NCBI GenBank assembly: GCA_044227605.1
Contig: JBGAWJ010000086.1
Coordinates: 1-6,727, forward strand
Direction: 5' to 3'
Source: JAEUKQ01 sp044227605
Lineage (GTDB): Bacteria; Pseudomonadota; Alphaproteobacteria; JAEUKQ01
Length of the DNA stretch: 6,727 bases
Under the pieces are notes generated by a model. The model saw only the letters and a list, made by a program, of their open reading frames with translations. It had not been told where the DNA came from and did no database searches. Made by a program: the position numbers and the translations under genes. How positions within the stretch are numbered: the first letter of the stretch is position 1; every line of letters begins with the position of its first letter. Positions 5,639 through 6,727 of the stretch are shown piece by piece.

Positions 5639-6553
5639 TCATAAACTGGCATAGGGACGGTTTAACCTCTGATAACAAAGCTTCAAGGTATTATGTAATA
5701 GAAAGGCAACGGTCATGGGGCCAACCCCACCTGGCACAGGGGTAATGGCTTTAACTTTTGGCAGCACCTCCAAAAAAGCTACATCTCCTTGCAGGCTATA
5801 GCCTTTCTGGCCTGTGGGATCATCTATTTTATTAATCCCCACATCAATGACCACCGCACCATTTTTTACCCAATCCCCCCTGACCAACTGGGCATGCCCA
5901 GCAGCAGCCACGATAATATCTGCCTGCCTGCATTGGCCAGCCAAATCCACCGTATGCCGGTGTGCTATGGTTACCGTACAATTTTGCTGCAGCAACAGCC
6001 AAGCCATTGGCCGCCCTACCAAGGCGGAACGTCCAATCACGACAGCCTTTTGACCCTCCAAGCCCTTCGGAAAAATTTGTTGTAGTAAATATAAACAACC
6101 GGCGGGCGTACAAGGTATGATGGAAGGTTGGCCGTTGGCTAAATGCCCTGCATTGATGCTATGCAACCCATCCACATCCTTGGCAGGATCAATATGATCA
6201 ATAACAGTACGGACAGGTAAATGGGAAGGCAAGGGCAATTGGATGAGAATACCATGGATGGCAGGGTCTGCATTCAATTGCCCAATCAATCGCAACAACT
6301 GGTTTAAACTGGTCGTGGCAGGCAAGCGAAAATCCTTGGATTTTATCCCAATTTTTTGTGCCTTTTGGGTCTTCATGCCTACATATAAAATGCTAGCCGG
6401 GTCATCACCAACCAAAACCATCGCCAATCCAGGCGTTACTTTTTCTTTCTGCCCAAGCTCATGGATTTGTGAGGCAACAAGGTCTAGTAATTGTTGGGCG
6501 TAAAATTTACCGTCAATAATTTTGGTGGATAAGGGGGGGGTGGAAACCGTCAT
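5639..6553 (-). CDS. folD: FolD bifunctional methylene-THF dehydrogenase / methenyl-THF cyclohydrolase
   Basis: This 304-residue cytosolic enzyme oxidises 5,10-methylene-THF to 5,10-methenyl-THF with NADP and hydrolyses that to 10-formyl-THF, supplying purine and formyl-Met synthesis. All hallmark segments are present. VGDDPASILYVGMKTQKA carries Y57 and catalytic K61. LIQLPLPSHL carries Q105, and DPAKDVDGLHSINAG carries D128. PCTPAGCL (147-154) follows, then the cofactor motif VIGRSALVGRPMA (172-184). VIDVGIN and the signature ITPVPGGVGPMTVAFLLHNT (270-289) close the fold. Length is near the usual 280-300. The ATG at 6551-6553 overlaps the stop of the upstream DUF167 gene by four bases. AGGAA (6567-6571 on this strand) is a distant ribosome binding site. 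An eight-C run covers codons 5-7. Confidence 0.97.
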   Translation of the reverse strand: MTVSTPPLSTKIIDGKFYAQQLLDLVASQIHELGQKEKVTPGLAMVLVGDDPASILYVGMKTQKAQKIGIKSKDFRLPATTSLNQLLRLIGQLNADPAIHGILIQLPLPSHLPVRTVIDHIDPAKDVDGLHSINAGHLANGQPSIIPCTPAGCLYLLQQIFPKGLEGQKAVVIGRSALVGRPMAWLLLQQNCTVTIAHRHTVDLAGQCRQADIIVAAAGHAQLVRGDWVKNGAVVIDVGINKIDDPTGQKGYSLQGDVAFLEVLPKVKAITPVPGGVGPMTVAFLLHNTLKLCYQRLNRPYASL

Positions 6554-6727
6554 TCGATATTTTCTGTTCCTGTAGGTGCCAATAATTGCATAACATTTGT
6601 CTGATCACTCTTAATCAATATCGTTTTGTATTGATCTTTAGCACCCTGTTCAAGGGTAATATTTTTCAAGGGAATCTTCAACTGGACACTTAAGAATTTT
6701 AGAACTGCCTGATTGGCTTTTCCCTTT
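6550..6727 (-). CDS. DUF167 (YggU-like) protein, C-terminal 58 residues, 5' end beyond the window
   Basis: On the - strand an open frame enters from the right edge and runs to a TGA at 6550-6552, overlapping the folD start as ATGA. The 58 visible residues begin KGKANQAVLKFLSVQLKIPL and continue KNITLEQGAKDQYKTILIKS. They match the DUF167 core: KGKAN near the start of a helix, a short helix ending at a proline, then a hydrophobic strand with a G and basic residues before a final strand (TILI). DUF167 proteins are small (about 100 residues), conserved and of unknown biochemical role. The frame is too short to stand out by length. The family motif and the ATGA junction with folD support it. From memory this gene often precedes folD in alphaproteobacteria. 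Confidence 0.8.
   Translation of the reverse strand, partial: KGKANQAVLKFLSVQLKIPLKNITLEQGAKDQYKTILIKSDQTNVMQLLAPTGTENIE

Noticed and set aside
5789..6113. Overlapping open frames on both strands inside folD
   Set aside because: They are out-of-frame shadows of a clearly conserved FolD reading frame and show no family motifs.

Overview
The window looks like ordinary chromosome from a Gram-negative proteobacterium of moderate to slightly low GC. System I cytochrome c maturation genes (ccmG, ccmH, ccmI) and a HisJQMP-type uptake system both need a periplasm and an inner membrane. The order DUF167 (YggU-like) gene followed by folD is, from memory, often seen in alphaproteobacteria. I therefore lean towards an alphaproteobacterium, possibly one with a compact or host-associated genome given the tight gene overlaps and short CcmI. 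This is inference; no rRNA or marker gene settles it.

Layout. (1) Positions 1-319 hold the 3' end of a Fic-family gene, encoding its C-terminal winged-helix part. (2) Positions 320-675 hold a candidate 54-residue small protein (349-513) and then a non-coding leader. (3) Positions 676-2346 are ccmG-ccmH-ccmI on the + strand, with start and stop codons overlapping at both junctions. They encode a periplasmic thioredoxin-like reductase, the CXXC apocytochrome reductant and a shortened TPR protein. (4) Positions 2428-5586 are a complete polar/basic amino acid ABC importer on the + strand in the order ATPase, binding protein, permease Q, permease M. A strong intrinsic terminator lies between the binding-protein gene and the permeases. 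(5) Positions 5639-6727 are on the - strand: folD, preceded by the 3' end of a DUF167 gene that overlaps it by four bases. The importer and folD converge on a 52-base gap.

How the genes work together. CcmG, CcmH and CcmI carry out the thiol-reduction and apocytochrome-handling steps of c-type cytochrome biogenesis; the haem-delivery genes (ccmABCDEF) are not in the window. The HisP/J/Q/M homologues make a full importer: a capture protein, a heterodimeric permease and an ATPase. The terminator probably keeps binding protein in excess over the permeases. FolD interconverts one-carbon tetrahydrofolate forms.

I found no convincing new biological system. The points most worth a second look are the small amphipathic ORF, the apparently membrane-tethered binding protein, the terminator next to the hisQ start, the short CcmI, an inverted repeat over the hisP start, and an eight-C run at the start of folD.
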